Positions 22,672-32,254 of a stretch of DNA of 64,000 nt are shown one piece after another; the first letter of the stretch is position 1; each line of letters starts with the position of its first letter. The stretch lies in the NCBI GenBank assembly GCA_014529385.2, contig CM043969.1:36825922-36889921 (forward strand), in the 5' to 3' direction. Made by a program: the position numbers and the translations under genes. The stretch comes from Adiantum capillus-veneris. Lineage: Eukaryota; Streptophyta; Polypodiopsida; Polypodiales; Pteridaceae. Under the pieces are notes generated by a model. That model did not search any database. It worked only from the letters and a program-made list of their open reading frames with translations, and was not told the DNA's origin.

Positions 22672-23670
22672 CACCAGAGACGTAAAACCCTCCTCCGAAG
22701 GCCCCACTCTCGTTGGCGAGAGTGGTCTACGATTGATTGCACAAAGTGGTACAATGATGATGCGTGGAAAACTGATGCAACTTGTGACTATGTCAGTGAT
22801 GATGACGGGGATGACGACGATGACTTAAGGGCTGAAATCTGCAAGCTTTTCACAGCTGTCCAGAAACGCTATCTGCTGAAAGTCTGGGACTGTTTGGGAC
22901 TGCTGAAAAAGGCAGGTTTGGCTGCGTTTTGAAGAAGCTGAATTTGCGTTTTTGGGAGGGCTAAATCTCTTGACAAAACGCTGATATGCTGCTTGCTCTG
23001 AGGCTGAAAATCGCTGGTTTCTGCAGGTGTTATTGCTGAATTTGCTGTTGCGACTGAAGGCTGAAAACGCTAGTTGATTTCAGCTTTGATGGCGATCTTG
23101 AAACACTAGGTGTAGGGGCTGCCGTGGACTGGGTGTTTGCTGAAAACGCCAGGCTGAGTGGAGGTGTTGGAGATTAGCAAAACGCTAGGCTGAATGGGAG
23201 AGGGGCTCGCCAAGGGAAGCTTGGAGAGGTCTTGCTGAGAGGGGAGTATGTGTTGCCTGGGGGCCTGTTGTGCTCCTTGCTCATCTGCCAAAGAATGCTA
23301 GCTTTGGTTTGCTTATATATTTTCTTACCCAATTTCCCCTACCTACTTTTGGAAAGTCACTTAAATTAATAAGTGAAAGTTACTGTTACTGGAGATTGAT
23401 CTGTTAAAGTTGTCAAAAATAGGAAAAATAGGCTAAATGCACTGGAAAAATCCCCTAACTAATTCTAATGGATTCTGATGGGAATACTGATGATCATGCT
23501 GTGTGCAACCAGAGGATATGCATCTATGCTAAGTGACTGGGCATGCACGGTCTACGAATAGACTCACAAAAGTGCCAGATCACTTCTAATCTAGACTGAC
23601 TCGATTGACGGGAACCCTGTTATGGTGTAGCTTGTCCACAGACACATAGGGTTGGATGTGTCACGTGACA
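22672..23670 (-). repeat. Element O 5' LTR, outer part
   Basis: Continues the split LTR and matches 10790-11760. It ends GTCACGTGACA, giving the expected TG start on the minus strand. Compared with the left copy it has small indels, including an extra stretch of about 30 bp near 23378-23410. Followed by TSD GAGAG at 23671. Confidence 0.9.
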
Positions 23671-23738
23671 GAGAGAGTTCACTCTAGCATAATGTGCATA
23701 TTTGTAACCGGGTTGTTGTACATGAGTCTAGACCAACA

Positions 23739-24990
23739 CTAAGGTGATGTACTGGGTTTAATTAGACTTTTCTCTAAAAGTTCTTTCACTTGCTTCATAA
23801 TTTCTTCATTTTGGGCTATGCTTACTTTGTAAGGTGGCCGGTTCGGTGGCATAATTTCCGGAATCAAATCAATGGTGTGATCTTCAGGACGCTGAGGATG
23901 TAACTCTCTTGGTAAGCCTTCAAATAAACAGTCAGCCTGAGCTTGCAAAAATTCTTGTGGTTCCTTCTAAAGGTCGGACAAATATGAGATTTTCTTGTCA
24001 TCCATCTTATGTAAGAAGATCGAGTAAACTAAGAGATTGGATTTAATTAATCTGGAAATGGCCAAAGCTGATATAAGTGGGATTGACTCGCCCTTCAGTT
24101 TTACATCAAGAACTATATCTCTACCCTTTTCATTCTTCAAAGTTGCTTTTCTTGCCCTGTAGTTGACCACGACATTGTTCTTATGGAACCAAGGGATTCT
24201 CAAAAGGACGTCACACCCCTCTAAATGCATGATATCAAAATCGTCGTGCCCTAGATACCCCTGGCAATGCAACCGAAGTTTGTCTATGATAGGAGTAATG
24301 GCAACATCCCGTCTGGGTGCTGCTAGAACTGCCTCAACCGGTGGTCCCATTTCATCTGGCGTAAATCCGAGTCGAGCAGCCAATTCAGTCGAAATGAAGT
24401 TGGCCTTGGCTCCTTTGTCGAAGAAGATAAGGGCTTCTTGATCTCGTACTTTGTCCCACGCTCTGCAGAGCTCCGTACTTTCAGCCATTTGTTCAAGGTT
24501 GGTCCCCTCAAAATCTGCTATCAGTCGTGCTTTTGTCTTTCCTTTTTGTGCTCGCTCCTCTGTTGCTTTAGAACTCTCTGGCTTGTCCTCTTGACTGTGC
24601 TTTTGGTGCTTTGTTAGGGCACCTGGCAAACACATCTCCGAGTTACCCACAACCGTAACCTTTACCCCCTTTGAAGTATTTGGCGTGTTGTTCCGCTAAC
24701 AATTGAGGGCTTGAAGGTTTCTTTTTCTGTTGCTTTCCCTTTATTTGTTATTGTTGTTCGTATCTTCTCTGGTTCAAACTGTGACTAATCTATATGTAAG
24801 GTATCTAAGAGTGTCCCCACAAATTCTTGCTTTGCATGTCCCATTAGTTGTTGTGTGGACTCAGACTTCTGTAGCAGAAAATAATCTCATATCTCATTAG
24901 GTAGACCACAACAAAATGGCTGTATCGACTGCTTGAACATGATTTTCTTGGAAGAGGAGGCTGGTGTCACAACTGCTTACATAGCATGGC
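23739..24990 (-). pseudogene. Gypsy fragment D: gag end, protease, RT start (I/C family)
   Basis: Minus-strand relative of elements I and C. From right to left: Gag tail (SSSKKIMFKQS ... CCGLPNEI, about 24960-24850, with a stop), a knuckle-linker region (KPESSKATEERAQKGK), then protease 24500-24010 with EALIFFDKGAKANFIS (active site D-K-G instead of D-S/T-G), GYLGHDDFDIMHLEGCDV and IPWFHKNNVVVNY, then RT start ERPEDHTIDLIP-like sequence, NRPPYKVSIAQNEEIM and SLIKPSTSP. Homology stops abruptly at 23739. No LTR is attached at either end. It lies head-to-head with C. Confidence 0.82.
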
Positions 24991-25079
24991 CATTAATAAA
25001 GAATCCCCTATTAAGTTGTTCCAACTTATGGGGTAAGTGACGAGGGGCCAAAGGGACACAAAGAAGCATAAAAAAATTG

Positions 25080-25524
25080 TGTAAGAATTGTTGATGTGGC
25101 TAGCTGTACGGACGCTCGCGATATGCGCTACTGACTTGGGAGGTGTACGGAATTCCGTGAATTGTGCTGACTGCTTTGGGCGGCAGCTTTTGGCACCAGA
25201 TGCTTTTTGAACTGAAGCTTTTCATATAAACTGCGTTTCCAAGGCCATGGCCCTTTAAATAAGTCCCTTGAGCGTCTCTGTGGCTCATTCAGAGTTGGCG
25301 AGCCGGTGAGAGCACAGGGCACCTGTACTTGCTCGATTATTTTAATACAAAAAGAAATACCGAAAGGGGCGCCAATCTTTGGGGCCAATCTCTCTTGGCA
25401 CGGAACTACGCTACGCCATGTCGTCTCGAATTGAACCGTGACTTTAAAGTTTTGAAATGTTTAAAGTGAATCTATCTCTCGTGTCGCGACAGATTTTAGA
25501 CTCGGGGTGTCCAAGTTTGTTATA
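25080..25524 (+). repeat. Element C 5' LTR (start approximate)
   Basis: The right end (GTTTGTTATA) and about 190 bases before it resemble the element I LTR (ACAAAAAGAAATACCGAAAG, GGGGCCAAT). The left end is placed at TGTAAGAATTG because the next bases (TTGATGTGG ... TACGGAC) resemble the start of the I LTR (TGATGATGTAGCGGAC). A TTTAAATA word at 25254 may be the TATA box. Confidence 0.6.
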
Positions 25525-25525
25525 G

Positions 25526-25537
25526 TGGTATCAGAGC
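25526..25537 (+). other. Primer binding site of element C (tRNA-iMet)
   Basis: TGGTATCAGAGC, one base after the LTR, followed by ATGACCGATTTCTCTTCTAC as in element I. Confidence 0.9.
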
Positions 25538-25589
25538 ATGACCGATTTCTCTTCTACATGAAAATCCGATCCTTCTTCTCGCGGCACCT

Positions 25590-27060
25590 ATGGATTCTGA
25601 AAAGAAATAGATGACTCCATCTGCCACCTCTGAAGCGGGAGGCAGTACGGAAAATTCAAGCGGATTAGCGGAGAATGAGTACGGGCCACCTCGGCCCTCG
25701 TAGTAAGAACTCATGGAGATGCAACGTCAATTGCAGGTTGATGAGTGCGCAAAGCAGATGCTTCAGTTTGCCAAGGATCCTCAGTTTGCCAAATTTTTGA
25801 CCCGGCATACTCATTGGCAGAAAGCCATTGAGACACCAATCAAACCGGCAATCAAGAAACCTCCTACTTCGAGGATGTTCACTAAGAAGAACTCAATAAT
25901 GTTGTCAAGACCCGAATCAATCAGCTTCTAGACATGAAGAAGCCATCAAAGAAGCAATTGAAGAAGTGCAACAAGGGGATTGACTACCCCGGTTACTTGG
26001 GCCGTCAATCTTCTTTTGCAACTGCACGAAAATAGAAGAAGCATGTGTGTTTCGAAGGACTACCCAGTTCTTCTTCCTCTTCTGCCGAGAGTTCTTCTAG
26101 CTCTTCCTCTTCCGACTCGAGCGAGGAGGGCAGAAAGGGCAAGAAGCGAAGCAAGAAACAAAGTTTTGGAAAGAACAAGAAAAAGGCAAAGAAGATCAGA
26201 TTCCGACCAGTTTCTGACAATTCCACGGAGGAGTTCTCTGACAGCTCGGACTCCGACGATCACATGGTTTATGCAAAGAAGAAACACCTTTACAGAGCCA
26301 ACCAATATATTCCTCGAAGACAAGAACAAAAAGAGAGGAATTTAAAGATGGTGGATAGTCAATGAAATTTGAATCCTTTTCTGGATTCAAAGATGCTCCG
26401 AAGGCTTTGGCTTTTATTCAGGAGTTTGATATAGCCTTCTCCGGAGGGCACTACTCAAAGCACTCCAAGATCAAGAGGGCAGCATCGTTTTTGAAGGGAA
26501 ATGCATGAACATGGTGGTCCACTCTTCTTCTGAGGAGAGAAGCCCCGACCAAGTGGTTGAAGTTCAAACGGCTCTTTTTTTCTTCTTGGTTGACCTGACC
26601 GCTTCGTTTAAGAAGGTCACTTTCAAAGAACAGATTGAGCGGTTTTGCTGCGGACTCCCTAAAGAGATTCGAGATTACTGCCTTGAGCAAAAGTCCGAGT
26701 CCATACAACAACTGATGGGACATGCTAAGCAGGGATTCTCGATACATTCGGGTAACTTGACCTACCCCACTGATGAAGTTTTGACACAAAGGACCGGACA
26801 GAACTCGACAAACGACAATAGAAAGAAGAAGAACTCCCAGAAAAAGAAGGATGCATGGACCCGATTGACTGCGGAACGGAGAACCAACTATCTCAAAGAG
26901 GAGAAGTGTTTTGGTTGCGGGGAACAAGGGCACATCTCCGCAAAGTGCTCCAAAAAGCCACAACAAGGACAAATTGAAGAAAGGCCTGAGAGTTCTAGAG
27001 CAGCGGAAGAACGTGGCAGAAAAGGCAAGATGAAAGCAGGACTGGTACCGGACTGCATGG
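25590..27060 (+). pseudogene. Element C gag with CCHC knuckle
   Basis: ATG at 25590 (MDSEKK, then a TAG). It has the same architecture as in I: N-terminal acidic segment, QMLQFAKDPQFAKFL, a serine run (SSSSSAESSSSSSSSDSS, about 26066-26120), a basic block (KGKKRSKKQSFGKNKKKAKK), the Gag core (KGNA*TWWS with a stop at about 26505; IERFCCGLPKEIRDYCLEQK) and a perfect knuckle CFGCGEQGHISAKC at about 26905-26950. Several stops and frameshifts are present, but the last 190 codons to 27077 are open. Confidence 0.85.
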
Positions 27061-27077
27061 GGACCGACCCAAGTTAG

Positions 27078-27695
27078 ATGGACGAAAGTACGAAACTTTG
27101 CCGCGCATGGGGCAAAGTAAAGGATCAGGAAGCCCTCATTTTCTTTGATGGAGGAGCCGAGGCCAACTTCATTTCACTTGAATTGGCGGCTCGACTTGAG
27201 ATTATGCTCGACAGGATGGGCCCGCCGGCGGAGGTAGTTCTAGCTGCGCCTGGATGGGATGTAGCCATTACGCCTGTCATTGGCAAACTTCGTTTGCATT
27301 GTCAGGGGTATTTAGGGCACGAGGACTTTTACATCATGCCTTTGGAAGGGTGTGACGTCTTCCTAGGAATCCCTTGGTACCACAAGATCAACGCCGTGGT
27401 CGACTATTGGGCCAAGAAAGCAACTTTGACCAATGAGAAGGGCTTGAAAATTGTAATTGATGTAAAATTGAAGGGTGAGCCCATCCCTATTGTATCAACT
27501 TCGACCATTTCGAAATTAATGAAATCTAGTCTTTTTGTTTACTTTATCTATTTGAATGAATTGAATGATGAACAACGTGTTTACTTGATCTATTTGAATG
27601 AATTGAATGATGAACAACGAACGAACATGTCTGAATTGGACAAAGAACGACATTTCTGCACACACATGTTGACTGTTTCTCAGAAGGCCTACTAG
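27078..27695 (+). pseudogene. Element C protease
   Basis: An open frame of 205 codons. The active-site region reads ALIFFDGGAEANFIS: the Asp is kept but the D-S/T-G triad is D-G-G. It is followed by GYLGHEDFYIMPLEGCDV and FLGIPWYHKINAVVDY, the second conserved retropepsin-like block. Near the C-terminus a 42-bp tandem duplication (27547-27630) encodes two copies of IYLNELNDEQR. The frame ends in TAG just before RT. The upstream TAG at 27075 separates it from Gag. Confidence 0.8.
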
Positions 27696-27699
27696 GCAA

Positions 27700-28732
27700 G
27701 TTACCTCCATCTCATCTTGAGGACCGCACTATTGATTTGATCCCTAGAACCACACCACTGAACCGACCACCTTATCGTGTTAGCCGAGCCCAGAATGAAG
27801 AAATCATGAACCAAGTCAAAGACCTTGAAAAGGGTCTCATCCAACCTACTACTTCACCTTACTGTTCTCCAGTTTTATTAGTACTAAAGAAAGACGAATC
27901 TTGGAGAATGTGCATTGATTATAGAGCTCTCAATAAAATCACAATCAAGAACATATTAACTATTCCAAGGATCGATGATATTCTTGATAGACTTCAAGGA
28001 TCCTCTGGTTTTAGCAATATTGATTTGAAAAGCGGATATCATCAGATCAATCGCTTCGGGAGACGTCTATAAGACGGCCTTTCGGACAAGTTTTGGCTTG
28101 TATGAATTTTTGGTGATGCCTTTTGGACTTACGAATGCTCCAGCAACTTTCAGCCGAATGATGGATAGGATTTTCTGAGAGCATCGATCTTTTGTGGGCA
28201 CTTTCTTTGATGACATTATAGTTTTCTCCAAGAATGAATCAAAGCACCGACACCATCTGTACAAGTCTTTCAGGCATTGCGTGATCATAAATTGGTTATT
28301 AATGCCAAAAAGAGCGAGTTTTTCTTGCCGGAGATACACTTCTTGGGACACATCGTCTTCGCAGTAGGAGTACATATGGATTCGGCCAAAATTGAGACTA
28401 TCCGCGATTGGCCTGACTTGAAGACTGTTCATGAAGGTCGAAGCGTTTTGGGCTTGTGCTCTTACTATCGGCGGTTCATTCGGAAGTTTGCAAAGATGGC
28501 TTCACCTTTGCACTTATTGACTTAGAAAGGAGTCCCTTTCTCATGGGGACCTACAGAGGTGACAACTTTTCAGACACTTAAGGAAACATTGACTATTGGA
28601 CCAGTGTTGGCTTTGCCAGATTTGCAAAAGCCATTCGAAGTTTCTTGCGACGCTTGTGGTCGTAGTCTAAGAGCGGTCTGGATGCAAGAAGGCCATGTGA
28701 TTGCTTATGAAAGCTGAATGTTTTCGAAGCAC
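27700..28732 (+). pseudogene. Element C RT and partial RNase H
   Basis: RT start [46 protein letters not shown], then a frameshift near 28050. It resumes [19 protein letters not shown], the catalytic FFDDIIVFSKNE (about 28206), KSEFFLPEIHFLGHIV, and LGLCSYYRRFIRKFAKMASP, then a TAG. RNase H starts SCDACGRSLRAVW and ends at HVIAYES, a TGA, MFSK. Beyond this the sequence belongs to element A. Confidence 0.85.
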
Positions 28733-28966
28733 ATGTAAAATCCATGAAAAAGCTAAAGGAGTTGCTCCAGTCAGCAACAACTTTGAGAAAGGTAGACTGA
28801 GTGTCAAAGGCCAGTAATTGTGACAGTAGACACCAGCCCTACAGGGATTGGATGGGCAATAGGGCAAGATGACAAAGAAAGACACATGTATGTGGTAAGA
28901 TTTGGAGCAAAGGTACTAAGTGCTCGCCAAAGAAACTATCCACAGATAAAGAGAGAGTTATGAGGT
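28733..28966 (+). pseudogene. Element A RNase H start, before a stop
   Basis: Reads SMKKLKELLQSATTLRKV, then RPVIVTVDTSPTGIGWAIG (RNase H first Asp), RFGAKVLSARQRNYPQIKREL and a TGA at 28961. The TGA probably replaces TGG (Trp), because the next residues GMVTALKSGKEYL continue the domain in the same frame. Confidence 0.75.
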
Positions 28967-30700
28967 ATGGTTACAGCCTTGAAAAGTGGGAAAGAGTACC
29001 TAATTGGTGCATGTGTGGTTGTAGAAACAGATTGTCTACCACTTCTTGGGATGATTACAAGCTGCTCAACACCAGACATTGCTATGTTGCGGTGGATTGC
29101 CTACATTAAGTCCTTAAATCCTGAGTTTAAGCACATTGCAGGTAAAGACAATACAGTGGTAGATACGCTATCAAGGGCAAGGTATGAAGATGAGTCACAA
29201 ATGATTGATGAGGGAGATGATGTAGGTACAAAGTTCTATTCTATCTCTCATGTCAAAGGTAATAATGTCTGCATGACTAATCTACTTGAATCATTCTTGA
29301 AAGAGCTTTATAAAGGTGATTGGCTTCTTATTGGAAGCTACTTGAGTACTCTAACAAAACAGGATGATTGGTCTGAACAAGAATTCAAGAGGATACGCAG
29401 GAAAGCATATGGGTACTTTTTGAGGGATGGTTACTTGTGGAAGCATCCTAAACAAAAGGGTGCTACACCACAAAGGGTTATATGTAAAAAAGAGACTCAA
29501 GTAAAGCTCATGCAAGAGTTTCATGAGAGTCTATGGGCTGGACACAGGGGTGTATGGGCAACCGTCTCCAAGTTGAAAGAAAAATACTGGTGGAAGGGTA
29601 TGTATAAAGATGTATCTCAGTTTGTAGAGACATGTGTAACTTGCCAAGTGTATTCAAATGTTCGACATCGTGATGGATTGCACCATACATATCCACTAGC
29701 CATGCACTATAAATGGGTTGTGGATCTAGTCACAATGCCTCTAGGACTCTGGCAGATGAGATACTTGGTTCTTGCACGAGAGGATCTAACTAACCAGGTT
29801 GAAGGAAGAGCATTAAGAGCTAAAACCACAGAAGCTGTGTGCAAATTCCTTCTTGATGAGGTGATTTGCCGTTATGGTTGTGTGGGAAAAATCACTGCAG
29901 ATAGAGGTGAGCTGGATGCCGAAGAAGCAAGGGAGTTCTTTTCTAGATTAGGAATCAAGCTTTCTCTTACTACAGCTTACAACTCTGAAGGCAATGGAAA
30001 GAGTGAAAGAGGGTATCCTCCTATCATCAAAGCTTTGGCCAAGGCTTGCGAAGGAAGAGTTGGTGAGTGGCCAAAATTGTTACTATATGCTTTATGGGCT
30101 GATCGTACAACACATAGCTCAGTAACTGGCTACATGCCTGCGGAGCTAATGTATGGTCAAAAGCCAGTGATGCCGATTGAAGATATAATTCCCACATGGA
30201 ATGTACTACCTTGGCAAGAGGGGCTTAGCAGGGAAGATCTCCTTGCACTGCGTATAAGGCAGCTAGAGAGAAGACCTGGAGACATTGAAGCTGCAAAAGA
30301 ACGACTCAAAAATGCAAGGTTGAAAAACAAGGACTACTTTGGTAAACGACATCGACTCAGGAGCAAAGCAATTGACAAAGGTGACTGGGTTTTGGTGTAT
30401 GATAGTAGCCTTGATAACCAGCACACAGTCATGCGTAAGTTTTCAAAAAGATGGTTTGGACCGTACGTTGTAATGCATGTGCATGAAAATGCTACTTATA
30501 GCTTGTCTGAACTAAATGGTACAGAAGTAAAGATTCCCATTGCAGGAAAAAAGATCAAAATGTTTAAGAGAAGAGGAGACAATGATCCAGAAGATGTTGA
30601 TGAGGAAGAAGAGCAAACCACAAGTAAAGATCAAAGTGAAGATAAAGATTTTGAATCATACAGTGAAGAAGAAAGCAAAGAAGATGTACAAGAGGGCTGA
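28967..30700 (+). CDS. Element A RNase H end and integrase, intact 577-codon frame
   Basis: The longest clean retroelement frame in the window. Residues 1-70: end of RNase H (VVVETDCLPLLGMI with catalytic Asp; GKDNTVVDTLSRAR). Residues 190-225: integrase zinc region, HESLWAGHRG ... ETCVTCQVYSN. Residues 245-360: catalytic core with WVVDLVTM (first Asp), KITADRGELD (second Asp) and SEGNGKSERGY (Glu). Residues 400-500: DNA-binding end, KAIDKGDWVLVYDSS, RWFGPYVVMHVHENATY. The last 50 residues are acidic (EEEEQTTSKDQSEDKDFE). The ATG is only the first Met after the stop at 28961, not the original start, so this is a 3' fragment of pol. Integrase itself looks complete. Confidence 0.8.
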   Translation: MVTALKSGKEYLIGACVVVETDCLPLLGMITSCSTPDIAMLRWIAYIKSLNPEFKHIAGKDNTVVDTLSRARYEDESQMIDEGDDVGTKFYSISHVKGNNVCMTNLLESFLKELYKGDWLLIGSYLSTLTKQDDWSEQEFKRIRRKAYGYFLRDGYLWKHPKQKGATPQRVICKKETQVKLMQEFHESLWAGHRGVWATVSKLKEKYWWKGMYKDVSQFVETCVTCQVYSNVRHRDGLHHTYPLAMHYKWVVDLVTMPLGLWQMRYLVLAREDLTNQVEGRALRAKTTEAVCKFLLDEVICRYGCVGKITADRGELDAEEAREFFSRLGIKLSLTTAYNSEGNGKSERGYPPIIKALAKACEGRVGEWPKLLLYALWADRTTHSSVTGYMPAELMYGQKPVMPIEDIIPTWNVLPWQEGLSREDLLALRIRQLERRPGDIEAAKERLKNARLKNKDYFGKRHRLRSKAIDKGDWVLVYDSSLDNQHTVMRKFSKRWFGPYVVMHVHENATYSLSELNGTEVKIPIAGKKIKMFKRRGDNDPEDVDEEEEQTTSKDQSEDKDFESYSEEESKEDVQEG

Positions 30701-30745
30701 TCTTACAAAGAAATAATGAGGCACATACCGGAGGATGTGCAGGTT

Positions 30746-30758
30746 TAGAGGGGGTGGA
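30746..30758 (+). other. Polypurine tract of element A
   Basis: TAGAGGGGGTGGA directly before the LTR start TGTCGTGCTG. Element B has the same arrangement (TAGAGGGGGTGA). Confidence 0.8.
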
Positions 30759-32254
30759 TGTCGTGCTGTGACACGTACATAGTGGGAACGCATGCTACAA
30801 GATCTATCTTGTAACTTTTTAGATACATAATTATCTTTCTTATAATGTACATATGCATATTTAAGTATAATAATAAGCCTTCTATCTCATCCTATTATTT
30901 TTCTCAAGGGTAACCTATCCTTACTTTACCATCAGAAAATACTATGTGAGAAGCATCAATAGCTCCGCCTCTTTAACTTGGGACAAAAAACATTGATTCT
31001 TTATTTCTACTATCTCATTATCATCTCACACCCTAGCTAGATCCTATATCTAGGGTAAACTCTAATATATATATATTCTATGTATTTTTTTATACTTTTC
31101 TTATATTTCTTTTTAAATAGCTACTAGGAGGGAATCAAATCCTAGTGGGACACTAGGTGGCATGATTTCAAAGATACACTTATTTTAATGCATTATTGCA
31201 AGCATGATTACAAAACTTTGTCAAGGAGCAATGTCATGCTTTCATATGGCATGAGGTGTCCTTTGGAATTAAATGAAAGTCTAGGCTAAGGGGAACACGG
31301 GAAGACTTTTGCTGCCAGAAATGGACCCTATTTTGATGAATTTTTTACACAAGGTTCCAATCCGAATTGGAAAATGATTTTAAAATGAAAATCGTAGCTA
31401 ATGAGCTGAAGTTTCTGCCCATATTTTTACTTTTTTATTTGGAGCCACGGTTGAGGAGATATGATCAAAATACTGGACCCCAGTCTGCCCACATCATGCA
31501 GGGACACCTCGTTTCCAACTTTTCCAATTCCTATTCACACTGGCTCGGGAGGGAAACTTCTCATCTCTTCACTTCTCTCATATCTACATTTTTCTCATAT
31601 CTACATTTCTCACATACTATCCTAGATGAATAACCCACACGATGATCATTTCTATCGCTTTCACTCTGTACGATCTATTAGAATTAACGTATGGATTAGA
31701 CGTATAATACACTTTCAACAACGTATAGTGTTTCTCTTCGGCCCTGAAAGGCTCAATGAAATACTTCTATCACCGGATCCCATCATACTACCTCTCATAG
31801 ACTATAATTTTTCTTTTGATGTAAGCGTAGTTATCTTGCTATGAACCAAGAGGATTTGTACACACAATTAATCCCAATCACTAAACAAAATATATATATT
31901 ATGGTAAGCACAAAACTACAATTCCAAAGAACAATTCGTAGCCTGTTTGGTCAGCCAAGATTGAATGCCATTAACTCATCTATTAACCCTTTCATATTAC
32001 CCATGATACGATATGACCATAGCCTTGATGTTTTCATCTTCGTATTGTTTTGACATCCTCTTTTGTGTTCTTTCTTTGTGTGTGTGAGTGCAAGAGAGAA
32101 AGAGTGAGTCTTCTTTGATTGCACTTCTTTCCAAACCCTAGTCTTCATGGCATCTATGGTTTAACTCCTTCATATAGTTTTTGTTGAGTTCTCTCACAAA
32201 CTCTCACAGCCATAAGCCCGGTGCTTTCCTGGCAAGACCGCAAATTTCTCGACA
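30759..32254 (+). repeat. Element A 3' LTR (1496 bp), promoter region deleted
   Basis: Starts TGTCGTGCTG, ends TTCTCGACA. It matches the B LTR (55059-57066, minus) at both ends, but about 500 bp present in B are missing here between CACACTGGCTC and GAGGGAAACTT (junction about 31548). The missing part contains the TATA box and probable transcription start. Confidence 0.85.

Larger units (their letters stand above)
10588..23675 (-). mobile_element. Ty3/gypsy chromovirus, element O, with nested insertions
   Basis: A near-complete LTR retrotransposon on the minus strand. Both LTRs are present (10593-11760; 17152-17342 plus 22672-23670) and the outermost 5-bp direct repeats are GAGAG (10588-10592 and 23671-23675). 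In order on the minus strand: 5' LTR, PBS, Gag, protease, RT, RNase H, integrase, chromodomain, PPT, 3' LTR. Element I (5324 bp plus TSD) sits inside the 5' LTR and a 161-bp MITE inside RT. Without element I and its duplicated TSD the element would be about 7.7 kb, normal for a plant chromovirus. Many frameshifts make it non-functional. The chromodomain at the end of pol is what places it among chromoviruses. Confidence 0.9.
25080..28732 (+). mobile_element. Gypsy element C, 3'-truncated, fused to element A
   Basis: Same family as I: the LTR end, PBS, Gag, knuckle, protease and RT all align by eye. It lacks the end of RNase H, integrase and 3' LTR; homology ends within RNase H at 28718-28732, where sequence of a different family (A) begins. 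No target duplication can be tested because the right end is gone. Confidence 0.82.
28725..32254 (+). mobile_element. Gypsy element A, 5'-truncated, with 3' LTR
   Basis: A second gypsy family, unrelated in detail to I/C/D. It contains RT thumb remnant, RNase H, integrase, PPT and one 3' LTR. Its other copy in this window is B (55059-58699, minus). Everything upstream of the RNase H region is missing; the 5' end is fused to C. Confidence 0.82.
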
